From: Moringa oleifera
Taxonomy: Eukaryota; Streptophyta; Magnoliopsida; Brassicales; Moringaceae
Length of the DNA stretch: 64,000 nucleotides
Direction of reading: 5' to 3'
Assembly (NCBI GenBank): GCA_021397835.1
Contig: JAJFZO010000168.1
Coordinates: 2,480,001 to 2,544,000 of the forward strand
The notes under the pieces are model-generated. The model was not told the DNA's origin and ran no database searches. It saw only the letters and a list, made by a program, of their open reading frames with translations. The position numbers were made by a program, and so were the translations under genes. Every line of letters begins with the position of its first letter. Position 1 is the stretch's first letter. This document shows positions 47,954 through 59,744 of the stretch, piece by piece.

Positions 47954-49886
47954 CTAATTGCTAGCGTGTCCTACTGCAGGCTGTGCCTCTTCGGATACAG
48001 AACCTTCTTCAACATCTGCAACCCTGTTCTCTGCTAATTGCTTCGCTGTATCATACGAAGCATGTAATCCGAATAAGAGATAGTAGACCAACAGGATAGC
48101 AGTCCAGATGCCAAACCTAAGGAAGGATGCAGTGTCAATGGACCCAAGAAGGAATATATTGATAGCAATGGAAGCTGAAGGCAACCAGGGAACCAAGGGG
48201 ACACCCCATAGTTTTGGTTCTCTAGCCTGTGGAACAAGAACCTTCAATCCCAAGGTGGCTAAAAACCAAACTGGGGTTGCAATGCAGTAGCAGATCCAGC
48301 CATCTTCAGTTGTAGCCCAGTATGCAGCAGAGGCAATGGAGGAGCCAAGAATGAGGAGAATGAGGACGATGAGCTTGTTACGGTCTGCTGGTGCTGTCTC
48401 TCCGGTGGCGTAGTAGCGTCGAACAAGAAGAGCAACAGCTACAAGAATGAAAATGAACAGTGTGGATATAGAGAGGAGGTTAGCGAGAATGTCAAGCTTG
48501 GTGAAGAAGGCAATGACTGCAGTTGCAGTCAGCATGACGACTGTGGCGTTAATTGGAGTTCCGGTTTGCCCGTTGACGTTCGCTAACCAGGGTGGCATCA
48601 TGTGGGTGCGGGCTACGTGCGTGAGATACCGGGCCTGACCCACGGCTCCAACCAGCAAGACCGTTGTTAGGCCTTTCAATGCACCGGCTGCAACGATGTA
48701 CTTAGCCCAATCCCAGCCTACTTTCGAGAAAGCTACGGAAAATGGGGCGTCTCCATCGATCTGTTTGTATGGTTGCATAAGGCACAACGCTGCAGCAAGA
48801 AAACAATATATGGCAGTGGTGATCACCATTGAGCCCACCAGACCAACAGGGATGTCCCGAGCAGGGTTCTTGGTTTCCTCAGCCATTGTTGAAACAGCGT
48901 CGAAGCCAACATAAGCGAAGAAAAGCACAGCCGAGGATTTGAATACACCGCGTGCACCATACGGGGCGAAATCGCTGTAGTTTTTCCGGTCAGCTTTGAC
49001 AAACCCGACGACTATGATGAAGAGAATAACAATAACATGGACAATGGAGGCCACGTAGTTAAAGCGCGATGAGGCCTTGGTGCTAAGGACAGCGAGGACG
49101 CAGATGATTGCACACACAGCAACAGCAATGGGGTCAAGGTGGCCGTAGTTATCCCCAAGACTATGAGCTATGATCCGGAAATCGTCAGGCTGGTGGTTGC
49201 AGAGGGTGGCAAAGTAGGACGTCCATGTCCGCGCCACAGCAGCACCACCGACGACGTACTCAAGGAGAATGTTGCCGGCGGCGATGAAGCCCACGAATTC
49301 ACCAAGCTCTACTCTAAGGTAAGCAAACGAACCGCCTGTTATGAAGACTCACTATCAGTAACAGACTAAGAGACGGTCAACGAAGTTGTCTACCAGGTGT
49401 ATGGTTTAGTAAAGAGTATGTGATTAAAGAGGCATGGAAAACGGTTTTACCTGCGACGGGGATCTCGACTGCGAACTCAGTGTAGCAGAAGACGGCGAGC
49501 AAGGCGGAGATACCGGAGATGACATAGGACAAGAGGACAGCGGGGCCTGCGTGGTCCCTGGCTTCAAGGCCAGTAAGGACGAAGATACCGGCTCCAACGA
49601 GGGCGCCTATGCCAAACCAGATGAGATCCCACCAGGACAGGCTCTTCTTCATGTCGTGGTGGCTGCGGGCCTTGATATTGTGGAGCTCTGTTGAGTCCAT
49701 GGAGCGTGTCAGAGCGCGATCCCGCAGCCTCATCGGAGTCTCTCTCAGCGCTTTAATATAACTGCGCAGGCTCTTAAACGATTCCTCGGGGAGAAAATCG
49801 TCTTTGGAGCACGAGCAGCCTCTCCTCCTCATTCCTTCATGGCCACCACCTCCTGCTTCTGCTCCAACACTTCCCATCGTATTCAT
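47954..49886 (-). CDS. CAT1: Cationic amino acid transporter 1-like, two exons
   Basis: A high-affinity type importer of basic amino acids, APC superfamily CAT group, expected in the plasma membrane. Exons 49886-49451 and 49335-47954 (intron of 115 bp, GT-AG, phase 1) give 605 residues. The split falls within VEIPVAG|GSFAYLR, and joining restores the family motif. The N-terminus has RRGCSCSKDDFLPEESF. Later marks are EYVVGGAAVARTWTSYFATL, MAEETKNPARDIPVGLVGSM, CLMQPYKQIDGDAPFSVAF, ALKGLTTVLLVGAVGQARY and VPWLPSASIAINIFLLGSID. Similarity to Arabidopsis CAT1 is closer than for the paralogue at 25455-27236. A second in-frame ATG three codons downstream (MNTMGS) is an alternative start. No breaks were seen. 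About 14 membrane helices are expected. Confidence 0.94.
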
Positions 49887-50231
49887 TTCTACACAAAAGA
49901 AAAAAAATGAAGAAACTAATTATCATCGATAAATATATAAGGTATCAGAAAATGCAAGTTTATTTTCTCAGTTCAATTTTCATCTTTTCTCAGCAACCAA
50001 ACAGAAAGCAATAGGTCAAAAACAGCATACCCTTGCATTCAAACAAATGTTTCGCTCAAAGAGATCATCAAAAGCTCCAACAGAAAACAAAAAGAAAATA
50101 GAATAGAAGATTACCAGAGGCTCTTCGATGATAAAGCAGAAACTGAGGATGACAGTTTTTTTGAAACAATAGAAGGCCTGCCTGGTTTGAAGCAGGAAAC
50201 TAGTCAAGAGATGAACCAGCTATATATAGAC
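49887..50231 (-). promoter_or_regulatory. 5' leader with probable intron and TATA box of the CAT1-like gene
   Basis: A TATATATA run at 50221-50228 reads as a TATA box on the - strand. A donor-like CTG|GTAATC (intron start 50114) and an acceptor TTTTGTGTAG (intron end 49889), one base before the ATG, bound a likely 226-bp leader intron. Inferred from sequence; transcripts would decide. Confidence 0.5.
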
Positions 50232-50839
50232 AGACTGAGTAAAGCTGTCATTGGACTACGGCAATAGCTTGTGGAATCTTTCTGCTCTGATTCGTTTTCT
50301 CCTTTTCTGGTTGCCTATATTACATGCACTGCCCGAATCTCATTTCCATTGATATCATATTTTGGCCTAAATCTGTCCAAAGAGATTTGATTCTTCGTTC
50401 CTTAGAAAAGAATCTTGGATTCTCTCAGGAAGGAGATATGTAAGTGAAACTGTTAGGAGGTTTTTTTCAGTAATAAGTGCTAAAAAAAATTAAGATATTG
50501 AATTTCTTTCAAATATATGTAAATTGCAAATGAAAATTGCTATGCTAGACATTAAGCTGACTCTTAACTATTATCATTTCATTATCTTAAAAAAAAAACT
50601 ACTATTATTTCATGTAAGAAAGATCAAAGCCCAAGATCTAGAAAGCCAAGTCAGCCTAATTAAGATGCAAACCGCCACAGCTGAATCAGGGACTGACTAA
50701 CAATGGCATGGTACCTCTTTTAAGATGATGAAGCATGGAAAATCCCGGGAGTTAGAACCAGTAAATGAAAGAAAAAAATTAAATCCAACTTCATTAATTC
50801 ATCAAATCAACATCTAAAAGAGCACTTGAAGAAAAATGA
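50232..50839. other. Upstream region of the CAT1-like gene
   Basis: Likely promoter-proximal sequence of the CAT1-like gene up to the 3' end of the LINE. No element was recognised beyond A/T runs. Confidence 0.4.
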
Positions 50840-52249
50840 AGGTTCATGCCACAACGTTGGATTAGCGTGTAAACATTAAATTCTGGCTAAAGCATGAGCA
50901 ACAATGTTTGCTTTGCGACTCATCCACCTAACAAAGAAATCCAAACCTTGAGAAACTGAAAGTGTACAACCATCTACTAAAGGGCCAAATTCAATTATGT
51001 GCTTCTGGGATAAATGTACAGCTTCTTCTACTATATTGGAATTTGTCTCAAAGATAACTCTAGGAAAGTCATTTTGCAACATCCAGACCAGAGCCTCTCT
51101 CAAGGCCTAAGGTTCAGTTTTCCTAGGCTTCAGCCTTCCTTCAACAGTTCTAGCCATGCCCATCTCTAGTTGACCCAATTCATTCCTCACTACAGCCCCC
51201 ATACCTATAATATTCTAGTCGTTAAACACAGCAGCATCTATGCTATATTTAAGAAAGCCAAATGTACGTCGTTGCCATTCCAGTTGCTATCTAGCAGTAT
51301 TGGGCTTTTTGTTGGGGAGCCATGAGCTTGTGGCAGCAGACCAGACTCTCTGAAATTCTTACCCAGAAGTCGTAATTCTTTGAGGGGCTGAGTCTTGTTC
51401 TCCCACACAGTCTTGTTCCTTGTTTGCCATATACCCCTCATCAAAGTAATTAGCTTCAGCTTTGCTTTAGGATCCAGCCCTTCCACACCATTAAACAACA
51501 CATGATAGGACATAGAATTCAGACAGAGCATGATCCAATCCAGCTATCTCTTAGCAAACCCCAGTCTACAAATAATGTCATGCAGAAATTTCCATGAGAC
51601 TCTATCATAAGCTTTGACATGTCTAGTTTCAACGCAACCTCTCCCTTCTTTCCTCTAGTTTTTCTCTGCATAAAATGCACAATTACAAAAGTCACAAGAA
51701 CATTATCTGTAATGTTTCTACCAAGGACAAAAGCAGATTGAGCGTCTGACACAAGTTTAAGCATCAAAGATTTAAGTCTATTGACCAAGCCTATCTTATA
51801 CAACACATTATATGAAGATATAGGTAGGTCGTACGAGGGCTATCACTCCTGGTTGGGGATAAGTGCAATCATAGTATCATTTAAACTAGAAAGAATCTGA
51901 TTAGATCTTAGCCAATGAATAGCAGAAAGATACACTTCCTTACCTACAAGTGTCCAAATTTTTTTTATAGAAGCCAAAGTTTTATCCATCAGGTCTTGAA
52001 GCTTTTGGTTCACAGCTTCTTGAAACTCTTCCAAGGTAAACTCCTTCAACAAATTGTTATTTTCTTCATCTGAAACCCGCTAGTCCACTAAGTAAGTGAC
52101 AGCATCAAAGCCTTCCCTTACTCCAGCAAAAGGTCAGTAAAGTATTCCTTGACCATTCTGCACATGTCCTCCTCACTTTCAAAACAAACCCCTTCCTCAT
52201 TGTATAGGCAGTAGGCTTTGTTGGATGAGGTTATAGTGCGAAAGTATCT
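50840..52249 (-). pseudogene. LINE remnant, 3' part (RT fragment, linker, RNase H)
   Basis: Reading the - strand from the copia junction: RYFRT and an EDMCRMVKEYFTDLL-like block (about 52230-52130), EEFQEAVNQKLQDLMDKT-like (about 52010), the RT pieces VNRLKSLMLKLVSDAQSAFV and GRNITDNVLVTFVIVHFMQR followed by EVALKLDMSK (51790-51610), then after an internal deletion SMSYHVLFNGVEGLDPKAK and MRGIWQTRNKTVWENK (51515-51400). The RNase H C-terminus VIFETNSNIVEEAV and WMSRKANIVAHALARI closes it (51060-50876). The catalytic RT boxes after KLDMSK are gone. Multiple stops. It continues upstream at 57348-58790, across an inserted copia element. Confidence 0.8.
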
Positions 52250-52701
52250 TGTTGAGAATTTCACAATCAGATCCTATATCAAATATTAAATCCCTAAATC
52301 TTGAAAGTTAAAAAAAAATAAATAAACAATCACACGAATACAAAATTTACAGTGGTTCACTCTCGAGTTACATTCATTTTACAGTCATTATAAAAAAACT
52401 TTTCACTATAAAAATTGATTACAAGAGAGATTAACTATTTTTTCTAAACTCTCACTTTACTAAAATAAAGCCCTAGGAGTCTAACCCACTCTCTCTCTTA
52501 TTATGTTTACATGAGTAAAAATCCTCCTTTATATAGTAGAGCTTAAAACTAAAAGATAAATGTGTGAGAATCTTAAGATATCTTTTTAAATAAACATATA
52601 CTCTTTTAGATAAGTATATATATCCTTTCAGATAAGTATATACTCTTTCAGATAAGTATATATACCCTTTTAGATAAAATTGTCTCCATACATAATCAAC
52701 A
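52250..52701 (-). repeat. 3' LTR of the nested copia element
   Basis: On the - strand it starts TGTTGATTATGTATGGAG and ends AAATTCTCAACA. It matches 56877-57347 over its length. It includes about four copies of a roughly 22-bp AGATAAGTATATACTCTTTC repeat (about 52590-52680). The purine-rich CTCTAAGTGAGAGAT just upstream on the - strand (52702-52716) fits the polypurine tract. Confidence 0.85.
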
Positions 52702-54540
52702 ATCTCTCACTTAGAGACTAATTCATTATTTCAATTGTTTCTTCCATGTGTAATGACCATAACTTCTCAATCAGCAGCTGAGAAGTCCCACTGAAGTTGT
52801 ACACAACTTCAGTTTCTCGATGGTAACAACTTTGATCAACATGTCAGCTGGATTCTGACTTCCTTATATCTTTTCAAGTGAAAAGACACCATCTTCCAAA
52901 GTTGATCTTATGAAGTGATACCTGACTTGTATATGCTTTGTTATAGCATGATACACTAGGTTCTTTGCCAAGTAAATAGCATTTTGGATGTCATAATGCA
53001 ACATACTTTTTTCAAACTTATGCCCTAGTTCATTCAAGAAAGATAATAACTATATCATTTCCTTGTTTACTTCTGTAAGAGGAGCATATTTAGCCTCTGT
53101 GGTAAAAAGTGTAATTATTTTTTTTATAGTTTAGACATCCAACTGATTGAAGTACCACCTAATGTGTAAACATACCCTATAGTACTTTTTTTGCTATCTA
53201 TATCACCAGCCATATCAACATCAACGTAGCCATACAAACTCATATTTGTTTTTTTGAAGCACAAAGCTAAGTCTGCAGTACTTTTTAAATACCTAAAAAT
53301 CTATTTAACTGCTTCCTAATGTTGTTTTCTTGGATTACTCATGGACCTACTAACAACTTCAACTGCGTGTTCTATGTCTAGTCTTGTACATATTGTGCCA
53401 TACATTAAACTCCCAGTAACATAAGCATAAGGCACCCTGCCCATATATGTAATTTTATCATCAGTTGAAGAAGACTAACTTTTGAATAGTTTAAAGTGAC
53501 TAGCCAAAGGTGTACTCACTGGTTTGGCACTATCTATTCTGAATCTTGCAAGTACCTTGTTGATGTATTTTTGTTGAGATAGCTTGAGAAATCTCTTTTC
53601 TCTAGTAATTCTCATCTCAAGGATTTATTTAGTAGAACCCAAATCCTTCATAGCAAACTTTTTTGAAAGCTTACTTCTTAATTTCTTTATCTCATACAAA
53701 TTAGCTCCAGCAATTAACATATCATACCTCTTAACATAATAACAATGGTCTACTTGGCATCTTAAGAAATCATTATCACCCATGAAGTTGTCAAACTTCT
53801 TATAACACTGTCTAGGAGCTTGTTTTTAACCCATACAAACTTTTCATAGGTTTGCATATCATTTTCTCCTTACCTTTGAATTCAAATCCTTAGGACTATT
53901 TCATGTAAATTTCTTCCTCTAAGTCACCATGAAAAAAAGCTATTTTTTACATTCATTTACTGCAGATGCAAATCTCCCTGAGCCACTAACCCAAGCACTA
54001 TTCTGATTGTAGTCAACTTAACCACTAAGGAGAAAATCTCTGTGTAGTCAATACCTTCCTTTTGTTGAAAGACTTTAACTACTAACTTTGCTTTATATCA
54101 CTTGTTGCCTTCATATTCTTCTTTTATCCAGTAACCATTTGTTCTGCGAGGCCCCTTTTTCTTGTGGTAGTTCTGTTAACTTCCATGTTTAATTAGTCAT
54201 TAGAGAATTCATCTCATCTTTCATTGCTAACTTTCACTTGATTGATTTATCACCCTCCAAAGCTTCATCAAACTTTTTGGTTAACACCTATTGGTTAACA
54301 AGATGTAGTTAAGAGATGGTAAAAATCTCTGTGATGGTCTCACAGTCCTGAAAGATCTTCTCATTTCTGTCACAGGATTGGTTGGATTTACCTTTGGAGT
54401 TATACTTTCTTGATTTTTCTCACCAATGTCATCTTTAACTTTCGAGTATTTTGTTGCAACTAATTTACTAGAATGTCTCTCAAATGGATCATTTCAACCC
54501 TTTTACTTCTGAATTTGTTACTTCTAAACTCTTGCCCAAA
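52702..54540 (-). pseudogene. Copia reverse transcriptase and RNase H remnant
   Basis: Recognisable pieces: KQAPRQ at the RT fingers (about 53820), HCYYVKRYDMLIAGANLYEI (about 53760-53700), FAMKDLGSTK (about 53660), SQQKYINKVLARF (about 53570), VPYAYVTGSLMYGTICTRLD (about 53440-53380), FRYLKSTADLALCF (about 53300) and GYVDVDMAGDIDSKKSTIGYVYTLGGT of RNase H (about 53240-53150). The YVDD active site is lost through a deletion between HCYYVKRYD and MLIAG. Many stops. It cannot be active. Confidence 0.8.
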
Positions 54541-54571
54541 CTATGCATGTACAAAACTTGCTCATTGAAGA

Positions 54572-55336
54572 TTACATCCCTGCTCTTAATGATCTTCCTG
54601 TTTTGGCTATCCTAGAAATGATAACCAAACTCATTGTCACCATATCCAATGAAAAAATATTTTTTGACTTAAGATCAAGTTTACCTTTAGCAGCAACATC
54701 AATATGGATATATGACATGCAACCAAATATTCTTAGAAAAGACAGGTTTACCTTTTTGCCACTCCAAACCTCTTTAGATATTCTGCAATCTAAAGAAACT
54801 GAAGGACTCCTATTGATTAAGTTAGCTGCAGTGTTAACTACATCTACCCAAAATACCTTGGGCAACCCTGCATGCATTCTTATGCTTCTTGCACGATTAT
54901 TCAGTGTCCTGTTCATCTTTTCTGCAACACCATTCTGCTGAGGTGTACCTAGAGTAGTCTTCTCTATCTTGATCCCATTGTTAGCACAGAAACTATTTGA
55001 AATTTCCATCAATATATTTTTCACTATTATCAGATCTCAAATGCTTAACTTTAAGATTGGTTTCATTCTCAACCATAACGTTTTATTTCCTAAAAGCATC
55101 AAATAAATCAGATCTATTCTTCAAAAATAAATCAGATCTATTCTTTAAAAATAAATCCATACCTTTCTCGTTGAGCCATCAATGAAAGTCACGTAGTAGC
55201 TAGATCCCCCAAAAGATGTCACAGTTGAAGGCCCCCATACATCTGTATGAACTAACTCTAGTTTTTCCTGCTTCAACTGCTTTCTTGCTTTGGAAAAGTT
55301 GCATCCTTTTTCGTTTGCCAAGGATGCAGCTTTCAT
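54572..55336 (-). pseudogene. Copia integrase remnant
   Basis: Two open blocks: the N-terminal part of the catalytic core (55336-55145) with [20 protein letters not shown] and [17 protein letters not shown], and the C-terminal part (55024-54572) with LGTPQQNGVAEKMNRTL, GLPKVFWVDVVNTAANLINR and FLRIFGCMSYIHI. The two parts are separated by a frame break near 55050-55140, where a short CAGATCTATTCTT-type unit is repeated. The enzyme would insert element DNA; it is disrupted here. Confidence 0.8.
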
Positions 55337-55339
55337 ATA

Positions 55340-55975
55340 ATTTGTACTCTAATATTTCAAATCTGGTAAATTACCATTTGCCACCATGACCTTCATTCCC
55401 TTTTCACTCATATGCCCAAGTCTGCAATGCTATAAATCAAAGTTTATACCAGTGTCAACAACAGCCACTATATCCTTACAACTTGAAGTCATATAAAAAG
55501 TTTCAGTTTTGCTCCCTTGAGCAACAACCATGGCACCTTTGATAACTTTTCAAGTATTATCATTGAAAATTACCTTATGCCCTTCACTATCAAGCTGTCC
55601 AATAAAAATCAAAATTTTCATCAACTTTGACACATGTCTCACTTTTTGAATCTTTCAGACATTCTCATTTGGTATCTTTAATTTAACATCACCCATACCA
55701 ACAATATTTAAAGGTTTTTCATCAACAAGATAAACCTTCCCAAAATTACCAGCAACATAATTTTTCATTATTTTGCCATATGCAGTGGTATGAAAAAACA
55801 CCCCAGAGTTTAAAGCCAAAGACTCAACAAGATTATCAATAACCAAAAGTAATGCATCATCTACCCCATCTGTTACACCATTTTCAGTATCATCTTTATT
55901 CTCACCTTGTTTCTTCAGTAAGCGATAATTTTTTTTCATGTGACCCTGTTTCTTACAGTTCTAGCATTCCAGATT
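55340..55975 (-). pseudogene. Copia zinc knuckle, protease and pre-integrase remnant
   Basis: The zinc knuckle near 55965-55920 has a stop after its first cysteine and tyrosine for the last cysteine (NCKKQGHMKKNY). The protease site reads LALNSGVFFHTT (about 55810), with Asn in place of the catalytic Asp. The pre-integrase HCRLGHMSEKGMKVM (about 55430-55390) is still recognisable. Confidence 0.78.
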
Positions 55976-56079
55976 TCTTTCATATGTATATTTGCTTCTT
56001 CCATTCCTTGACTTAGATTTGCCCTTATTGCAATTAAAATTTTTATCTCTTTCTTTTCCCTTGTTTTCAACATTTATGG

Positions 56080-56815
56080 TAGAATATGCAACTGATGTTT
56101 CACTTGAAATGATTCTCTGAATCGATTCTCCGAATCTCTTCTACAAGAACTTGATCATGAATATCATTGAAGTTCAATTTTAAACTCCCAACAGAATTGC
56201 TCATCGTTGCTCTCATGGGCTCCCAACTATTTGGCAATAATGCCAAAAGTATCAAGGGACGTGCCTCATCATTAAAGTTTTTTACGTTGTTTACCTTAAT
56301 TACTGAGAGTTTTCTCAATTCACATCTATGAGCGATGATTCCTTTATCTCTTACTCGCTTTGATTGGATCTTCAGATTAATAAATTAGAGAATCATCAAG
56401 GCCTTTCAACGATTTGACGTGCCCCCCTAATCTCAACAGAAAATAACTAATTAACAATAGTATTAAACTCATTAAGATGTGTTGTCACAAAATTACCTTC
56501 ACTCATTTTCAAGTGAAATAGCTTCTTCATGAGAAAAACCTTGTTATTTGCTAAAGGTTTTTCGTACATGTCAGATAGCACCTTCATCAGACTTGCAGTT
56601 ATTTTCTCCTTCGCCACGTTGTGAGCAACGTTTTTTAACAGTGTTAGCCAAATAACCCCCAGCACTTGTCTATCAAGAAGATCCCAATTGCTTTCTAAAA
56701 TCTTTTCAGGATTTTGACTCAAAAGTGGTTCATACAACTTTTTTTCATATAGATAATCTTCGATTTGCATTCTCCAAAAGACATAATCTGTACTATCAAA
56801 CTTGATGATTCTGCG
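56080..56815 (-). pseudogene. Copia gag remnant (Tnt1-like)
   Basis: The block RMQIEDYLYEKKLYEPLL (about 56775-56720) through WDLLDRQVLGVIWLTL, KVLSDMYEKP and MKKLFHLKMSEGNFVTTHLNEFN (56447) matches the gag of Tnt1-type elements. The later block 56318-56100 has ARPLILLALLPNSWEPMRAT. A stop after VN separates them. Confidence 0.78.
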
Positions 56816-56862
56816 TGATTAGTTTTTTTCACTACCTATTACTTTCAATCTCAAAACCCGAA

Positions 56863-56873
56863 GCTCTGATACT
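56863..56873 (-). other. Primer-binding site of the nested copia element
   Basis: AGTATCAGAGC on the - strand, complementary to initiator Met-tRNA apart from its start. It lies directly inside the 5' LTR. Confidence 0.75.
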
Positions 56874-56876
56874 AGT

Positions 56877-57347
56877 TGTTGAGAATTTAACAACTAGATC
56901 CCTAGTTAATAAATCAAATATCAAATCTCTGAATTCTAAAAGCAATAATAATAAAAGTAAAAAGAAAATAAATAACTACAATAATACAGGATTTATAGTG
57001 ATCACCCTCAATTGAGAGTTACATCCACTTTGCAGCCACTACAGGAAACCTTTCACTATGAAAAGAGATTACAAGAGAGATAACTATTTTTCTTAACCAT
57101 CACTTTACTAGAATAAAGCCTCAGGACTCTAACCCACTCTTTCTGTTATGATGTTTACATAGGAATAGTGAAGCATAAAGCTAAAAGATAAATGTGTAAG
57201 AATTTTAAGATACCATTTTAGATAAGTATATACTCTTTTAGGTAAGTATTTATATCTTTTCAGATAAGTATATACTCTTTTAAAAAATATATATCTTTTT
57301 AGATAAGTATATACTCTTTTAAATAAAATTGTCTCCATACATATTCA
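56877..57347 (-). repeat. 5' LTR of the nested copia element
   Basis: About 471 bp, paired with 52250-52701. It carries about five copies of the AGATAAGTATATACTCTTTT-type unit (57215-57325), one more than the 3' LTR. Base substitutions between the LTRs are frequent, so the insertion is not recent. Confidence 0.85.
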
Positions 57348-58790
57348 AGTTCCTTGTAGCCAGCAAAAAAAAAAAAAAAACATTTAGCCTTTTGCTTTCG
57401 ATAGTCTTCCTCTGGATCAGATTATTCAACATCTCTTTTGTAATAGAATATCTCTCCACTGGTCTGGCATCTACTTGTCCCTTAGCTGGGCAAGTACTTT
57501 CTTCTACTCTTCTATACTTGCCCTGAATTTGTTGGCAAAATCCCTTCCCCATTTCTCAAGATTAGCGCCATAATATCTTAATTTACCCATAAGATCCTGC
57601 TCACTAGCATTCAGCCAACAGAAGTCCACAATACCGTGAAATGAAAATTCTTGCAACCAGCTATTTTCAAAGCGGAACCTCTTCTCCTTAAGCGTATCCT
57701 TCTAGTTATTGTATCCAACCTCAGTGGAGAATGATCCGAGATAGTTGCCATTGTGTTGAACACTCTAGTTTCTAGAAACATTGCAAGCCATGCCTCAGAA
57801 ACTAGCACTCTATCAAGTTTTTCTGCCACCCACTACTCTGTACCTCTTCCCATTTCCCATGTATAGCCATATCCTTGTAAAGGTAGGTCGTGAAGGTTAT
57901 AGGCACCGTTTCCCTAAATCCTCTTATTAGCCAATCTAGATGAGCAATTCTTCCCTTCTTCTCACTTGAGTGCAGAAGATCGTTAAAATCCCCAAAATAA
58001 GCCCATGGCAGAGTAGACAACCCATATAAATGGCTTAACAAGCTCTAAGATTCCCTCCTACGATTTCTCTCAAGGAAGCCATAAAAACTAGTGACCCTTC
58101 ATGGAGGCCTGTGTTTCGTTTTAATCACCATATCAATATCATTCATGGAAAATCCCCATCACTCTACTCATCTCCTTCCTTCGCCAAAGCACTATCAGCC
58201 CTCATCCTTTCGTTTCCTTGTCAACTGCCAACGCCCCTTCAAAATTCAAAAGTAACCTGATTTGCTCAATCCTATCTTCGTTTGCTCCCATCTCTATTAA
58301 AAAGATCAATTCTAGCTTTGTGGATATCACCAACTCCCATAGAGCTACCACGGCCCGGGGGTTACAAAGTCCTCGACAGTTCCAACTAACGCTTATTATG
58401 GCGATCGACGAGCCTGGGCTTTAGACTCCATCATTGATAAGATTAGCAAAGCAGCCTTACTAGTTACTACCTTCAGTGTCGGCCTCGTTGACTCTGCTAA
58501 CATTGGCCCCAGTCAAAGACATGCCCACGTGTTCTCCTCCACCAGCCCCACCACGTCTTTTTTACTATCCTCTAATAATTCCAGCCTAACCTCTCTGAGT
58601 CCAAACTAGTATTTTTGGGCTTGCTTTGAACCCAAAAGCTTTGATACTTGAGCTTGTAATGGTTTTGGGCCTTCAACTACCCATCTCCTCACAACTATTA
58701 TGATATATATCCGCAACGTTAAGCTCGTGACTTGGGTTTTCTCCTGTAATCTTTGAAGCATATGCGAAATGCTCACCTTTACCCTGTATT
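57348..58790 (-). pseudogene. LINE remnant, 5' part (ORF1 end and endonuclease)
   Basis: On the - strand: an ORF1 tail-like stretch (58790-58640, GKGEHFAYASKITGENP), then the endonuclease opening ISVSWNCRGLCNPRAVVAL (about 58415-58355), LELIFLIEMGANEDRIEQI, GDFNDLLHSSEKKGRIAHLDW (about 57990-57930), a YTWEMGRGTEW-like block, KLDRVLVSEAWLAMF and ATISDHSPLRL (57829-57735). It runs on to LATRN at the copia junction (about 57350). Stops interrupt it. ORF2 resumes beyond the copia element at 52249. Its upstream end abuts a truncated copia gag. Confidence 0.8.
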
Positions 58791-58792
58791 TC

Positions 58793-59714
58793 CACAATGG
58801 TTAGGAACTTGAAATGATTCTTGAAATCTATACCAATAGTCATATGCTGTATGACCTTGTTTAGTGTAGATTTGGCATGTTGGTCTATTTGAGGTTCTTT
58901 CTCGTCCTCGACCATTTCCTCTCCCTCTAGTTCGGCCACGGTTGAAGTTATTGTTATTGCTCCTCCATGAGGTAACATTCTTTTGGTTCTTGTTCATAGC
59001 TATGTTGGCCATAGGGTGCATACTGCTGAATGACACCTGGTTATACTGTTCTAGTCTTTGTTCATGGCTCAATAATAAGGCTAGAATTTCTTGTAATGTT
59101 AGCTCATCAGACCTAGACTGAACATTGATAGAGACTGCATCGTAGTCTTTGCCTATTCCAGTGAGCAATGCAGTGATAAATTCCAAGTCAGAAATTAGGT
59201 TACTTGTTAAGGCTAAGCTGTCAGCTATGCCTTTGAGCTGGCTGTAATAAGTAGTGACAGATGCTGATCAGAGTGTGGACTTCAACTGCATGTATTTGGA
59301 CCTTATCTGGGTTCTAAATAATTTTTCAATACTTGACCATATTCCGTATGCAGTAGTGTTTGTTTTGATTTAAGTGAGTATGTCTAGAGACATGATGGAC
59401 ATTAACCAGCTTGCCAGTAGCTGGTCTTGCTGAATCCAGTCATGGAATGCAAGATTTTCTATTTCCTTTGCTTTTCCTTCTTCATCTGTAGAAATGATGA
59501 AAGCTGGTGGACAAGTCTTTGTTCCCAGTAAGAATCCTTCTATTTTGTATCCTTTAGCCAGAGCTAATACCTGGTTCTTCCATATAACATAGTTTTCTCT
59601 GTCCAACTTGAAGCTGAATTGGAAGTTGAGTGATGCAGAAAACGGGAAGAAGCTTCTGGAGTTTTGATTAATAAGAGCACTGTTGTTGGAGCTAGAGTCA
59701 CTGTAGGAGGCCAT
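58793..59714 (-). pseudogene. Second copia gag, truncated (copy B)
   Basis: Starts at ATG 59714 (MASYSDSSSNNSALINQN), 19 bp after the primer-binding site of the shared LTR. It contains FKLDRENYVIWKNQVLALAKG, a UBN2-type middle part, and FITALLTGIGKDYDAVSINV. It carries a TGG-to-TGA stop near 59267. The zinc knuckle reads CQIYTKQGHTAYDYW, with tyrosine for two cysteines. Similarity to copy A (63400-64000) is nearly complete and stops abruptly at about 58793, where LINE sequence begins. Protease and pol are missing. Confidence 0.85.
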
Positions 59715-59732
59715 GGCAGTAGATCTTGGGAG

Positions 59733-59744
59733 GCTCTGATACCA
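59733..59744 (-). other. Primer-binding site of copy B
   Basis: TGGTATCAGAGC on the - strand, a perfect match to the copia initiator Met-tRNA site, directly inside the LTR 59745-60099. Confidence 0.85.

Larger units (their letters stand above)
52250..57347 (-). mobile_element. Ty1/copia retrotransposon, full length but dead, inserted in a LINE
   Basis: Paired LTRs (52250-52701 and 56877-57347), a primer-binding site (56873-56863) and, in order on the - strand, gag, zinc knuckle, protease, pre-integrase, integrase, RT and RNase H, the order typical of copia. All parts carry stops or frameshifts. LINE sequence lies on both sides, so the copia element inserted into the LINE. A perfect target-site duplication was not found (flanks GGAACT and AGATAC on the - strand), consistent with age or a small deletion. 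Confidence 0.88.

Noticed and set aside
52240..57352. Perfect target-site duplication around the nested copia
   Set aside because: The two flanks (GGAACT and AGATAC on the - strand) agree only in part, so no duplication is claimed.
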